The notes under the pieces were generated by a model. That model was not told the origin of the DNA and did not search any database. It saw nothing but the letters and a program-made list of their open reading frames with translations. The position numbers were made by a program, and so were the translations under genes. Of a DNA stretch of 6,684 nt, positions 5,425 through 6,684 are shown piece after piece. The stretch's first letter is position 1, and each line of letters begins with the position of its first letter. This stretch comes from a bacterium (lineage in GTDB: Bacteria > Verrucomicrobiota > Verrucomicrobiae > JAJYAR01), in NCBI GenBank assembly GCA_021779435.1, contig JAJYAR010000155.1, positions 1-6,684 on the forward strand, in the 5' to 3' direction.

Positions 5425-6684
5425 GATCCCGGTCAACGTCACCGAACCTACCGCGCCCGAGAAATTGTCCAACACAATAATCCGGACCTTATCCACTCCC
5501 TCGCGAAACGCAATGTCCCCACCCACATTGATGCCGCCCTTCAGGATCTGATCGCGCTCCGCCGCAACGAAATCAATCGGCATCGCCACCGGCCGCGTCG
5601 GCCAAGGCTCGCCATTCTCCCCATAACTCACATACGCCACCGAAAGGTCGCAGTGATACGCCGTGCCCACCGCCAGCATCGTCACGTCGCGCGCGTCGAT
5701 CCGAAGCTGCAACCGCGTTTTCTTCGGATCCGTCTTGCTCGCCCCGCGCACCGCCCACAGTCCGATCTCGGAAGAATCGAACGGACTCCGGATCGCCGCT
5801 CCGAAAGCCTCCTGCGCCTCCGCCGCGCCCATCTCCGGATCCTTGTACGCCACGTACTCCGTCTTCGACTCCAGCTTCACGCCGTCCTTGGCGCACTTCA
5901 GCTTGATCTTGTGCAGCTTCCCATCCCAATTCCCCGCCGCCGGATAGTAGCCCACGACATAGCTCGACTGCGAAGCAGCCATCGCCGCCTTCATCGCCGC
6001 GGGAACGTCCGCCTGCGCATCCAACTCGCCCCCCGTCATCGCCGCGATCTCCTCGAGCGTCTGCTGTTGCTCCATCATCTCCTCGCCCTCATCCCGCCTC
6101 GGCCCAAACGCCTCCACCGGGTACACCGCCACCCCGCTCGCATCGAACGCGGTGCTCAACCGCCGCAGAAGCTCCTCATACTCGGCGGGCGAACCCGACC
6201 CCGCATGACGCGCTCCGATCTCGATCGGAATCCCCCGTGTCACCCAAACCAGGTTCTTTCGCCCCGCCACCGATCCTAGCCGGCCCAGCAGCGCCGCCAG
6301 CCACTGATACGTCGCGTTCACCCGGTCCTGCGGCTCCATGTTGTCGCTGTGCGGCCCCAACCGGTTCACCCCCTTCATCGCCGCGTCGAGCTTCGGCTGA
6401 ATCTGCTGCGTCCAGCCCGCGTCCGCCGCCGCCCTCTCGCCCGGCTCCGGCAGCGCCCGCACCCCCACGAGACCCTTCAGCGTCAGTAGGTAGAAGTAAA
6501 CCGAATCGCCGTCTTTTACCGGTTGCAGCGCTTCGATGATCCGCCCCCGCACGTACGCCTGATCCTTCATCGTCGTGTTCAGCACATCGAACAGAACCAC
6601 CGTCACCTGCGCCGGCGTTCCCGCGCCGCGATTGGAAAACTCGCCCGGCGCCATCGGCCCCGTACCCACACTTGCACCCAGATC
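5407..6684 (-). CDS. VWFA-related protein, acidobacterial type (copy C), N-terminus beyond the window
   Basis: The frame is open to the right edge, and 425 residues are visible. Aligning its MAPGEFSNR with LAPGEVSNR of copy B (81-89) shows that about 70 residues are missing: the expected signal peptide and the opening beta domain. In-frame GTG and ATG codons near 6669 and 6654 are therefore internal, not starts. Numbering from the edge, the visible core has VTVVLFDVLNT (27-37), SVYFYLLTLKGL (61-72), GRKNLVWVTRG (141-151), YPVEAFG (188-194), MTGGE (216-220), SSYVVGYYP (240-248) and NWDGKLHKIKLKC (252-264). The metal site is degenerate: the DxSxS position reads D33-V-L-N-T, and TDG is TRG, with a basic residue where the aspartate belongs. 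An acidic insert, RRDEGEEMMEQQQ (196-208), is longer than in A or B. The tail has SPFDSSEIGL (300-309), ARDVTMLAVG (331-340) and GSVTL (413-417). The protein is probably exported like its paralogues, but the signal peptide is not visible here. Confidence 0.9.
   Translation of the reverse strand, partial: DLGASVGTGPMAPGEFSNRGAGTPAQVTVVLFDVLNTTMKDQAYVRGRIIEALQPVKDGDSVYFYLLTLKGLVGVRALPEPGERAAADAGWTQQIQPKLDAAMKGVNRLGPHSDNMEPQDRVNATYQWLAALLGRLGSVAGRKNLVWVTRGIPIEIGARHAGSGSPAEYEELLRRLSTAFDASGVAVYPVEAFGPRRDEGEEMMEQQQTLEEIAAMTGGELDAQADVPAAMKAAMAASQSSYVVGYYPAAGNWDGKLHKIKLKCAKDGVKLESKTEYVAYKDPEMGAAEAQEAFGAAIRSPFDSSEIGLWAVRGASKTDPKKTRLQLRIDARDVTMLAVGTAYHCDLSVAYVSYGENGEPWPTRPVAMPIDFVAAERDQILKGGINVGGDIAFREGVDKVRIIVLDNFSGAVGSVTLTGIGKAGS

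Noticed and set aside
3503..5551. 682-codon open frame on the plus strand
   Set aside because: It lies antisense to copies A, B and C. Its translation is Arg/Pro/His-rich low-complexity sequence with no recognisable motif, which is typical of a shadow frame opposite GC-rich genes. The minus-strand frames carry clear family motifs.

Overview
The window is GC-rich and densely coded. Every gene I can support lies on the minus strand, so transcription runs from the right edge (6684) to the left edge (1). The best guess for the source is a member of the Acidobacteriota, possibly the Bryobacterales/Solibacter side. Three consecutive genes carry the layout of the acidobacterial VWFA-related family (TIGR03436, recalled from memory, not searched), which is largely confined to that phylum. 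The high GC and strong third-position G/C codon use agree with this but do not prove it.

Layout in transcription order: (1) 6684-5407, a VWFA-related protein without its first ~70 residues, which lie beyond the right edge (copy C). (2) 5410-3965, a complete paralogue with a signal peptide (copy B). (3) 3968-2508, a second complete paralogue starting at GTG, also with a signal peptide (copy A). (4) 2507-2368, a 140-bp intergenic stretch holding a 10-bp direct repeat on either side of a short GC inverted repeat. (5) 2367-1, the N-terminal 789 codons of a large SWIM zinc-finger/SNF2 helicase, whose later helicase motifs lie beyond the left edge.

The three VWFA genes form a tight array. Neighbouring genes overlap by 4 bp (ATGA and GTGA), which implies one transcript and translational coupling. 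All three look exported, and they share the same architecture: a short N-terminal beta domain, a VWA-like core whose metal site is degenerate, a highly conserved block around GKLHKIKLKC, and a C-terminal beta-rich tail. They probably arose by tandem duplication and act at or outside the cytoplasmic membrane, perhaps as a set of related subunits. The SNF2 gene is co-directional, but the gap separates it from the array and its product is cytoplasmic, so a functional link is not shown.

I see no RNA genes, insertion sequences, CRISPR array or phage genes. The most unusual material is the coupled triplet of MIDAS-degenerate VWA proteins with a conserved cysteine, and the small repeat/hairpin structure in the only intergenic gap.
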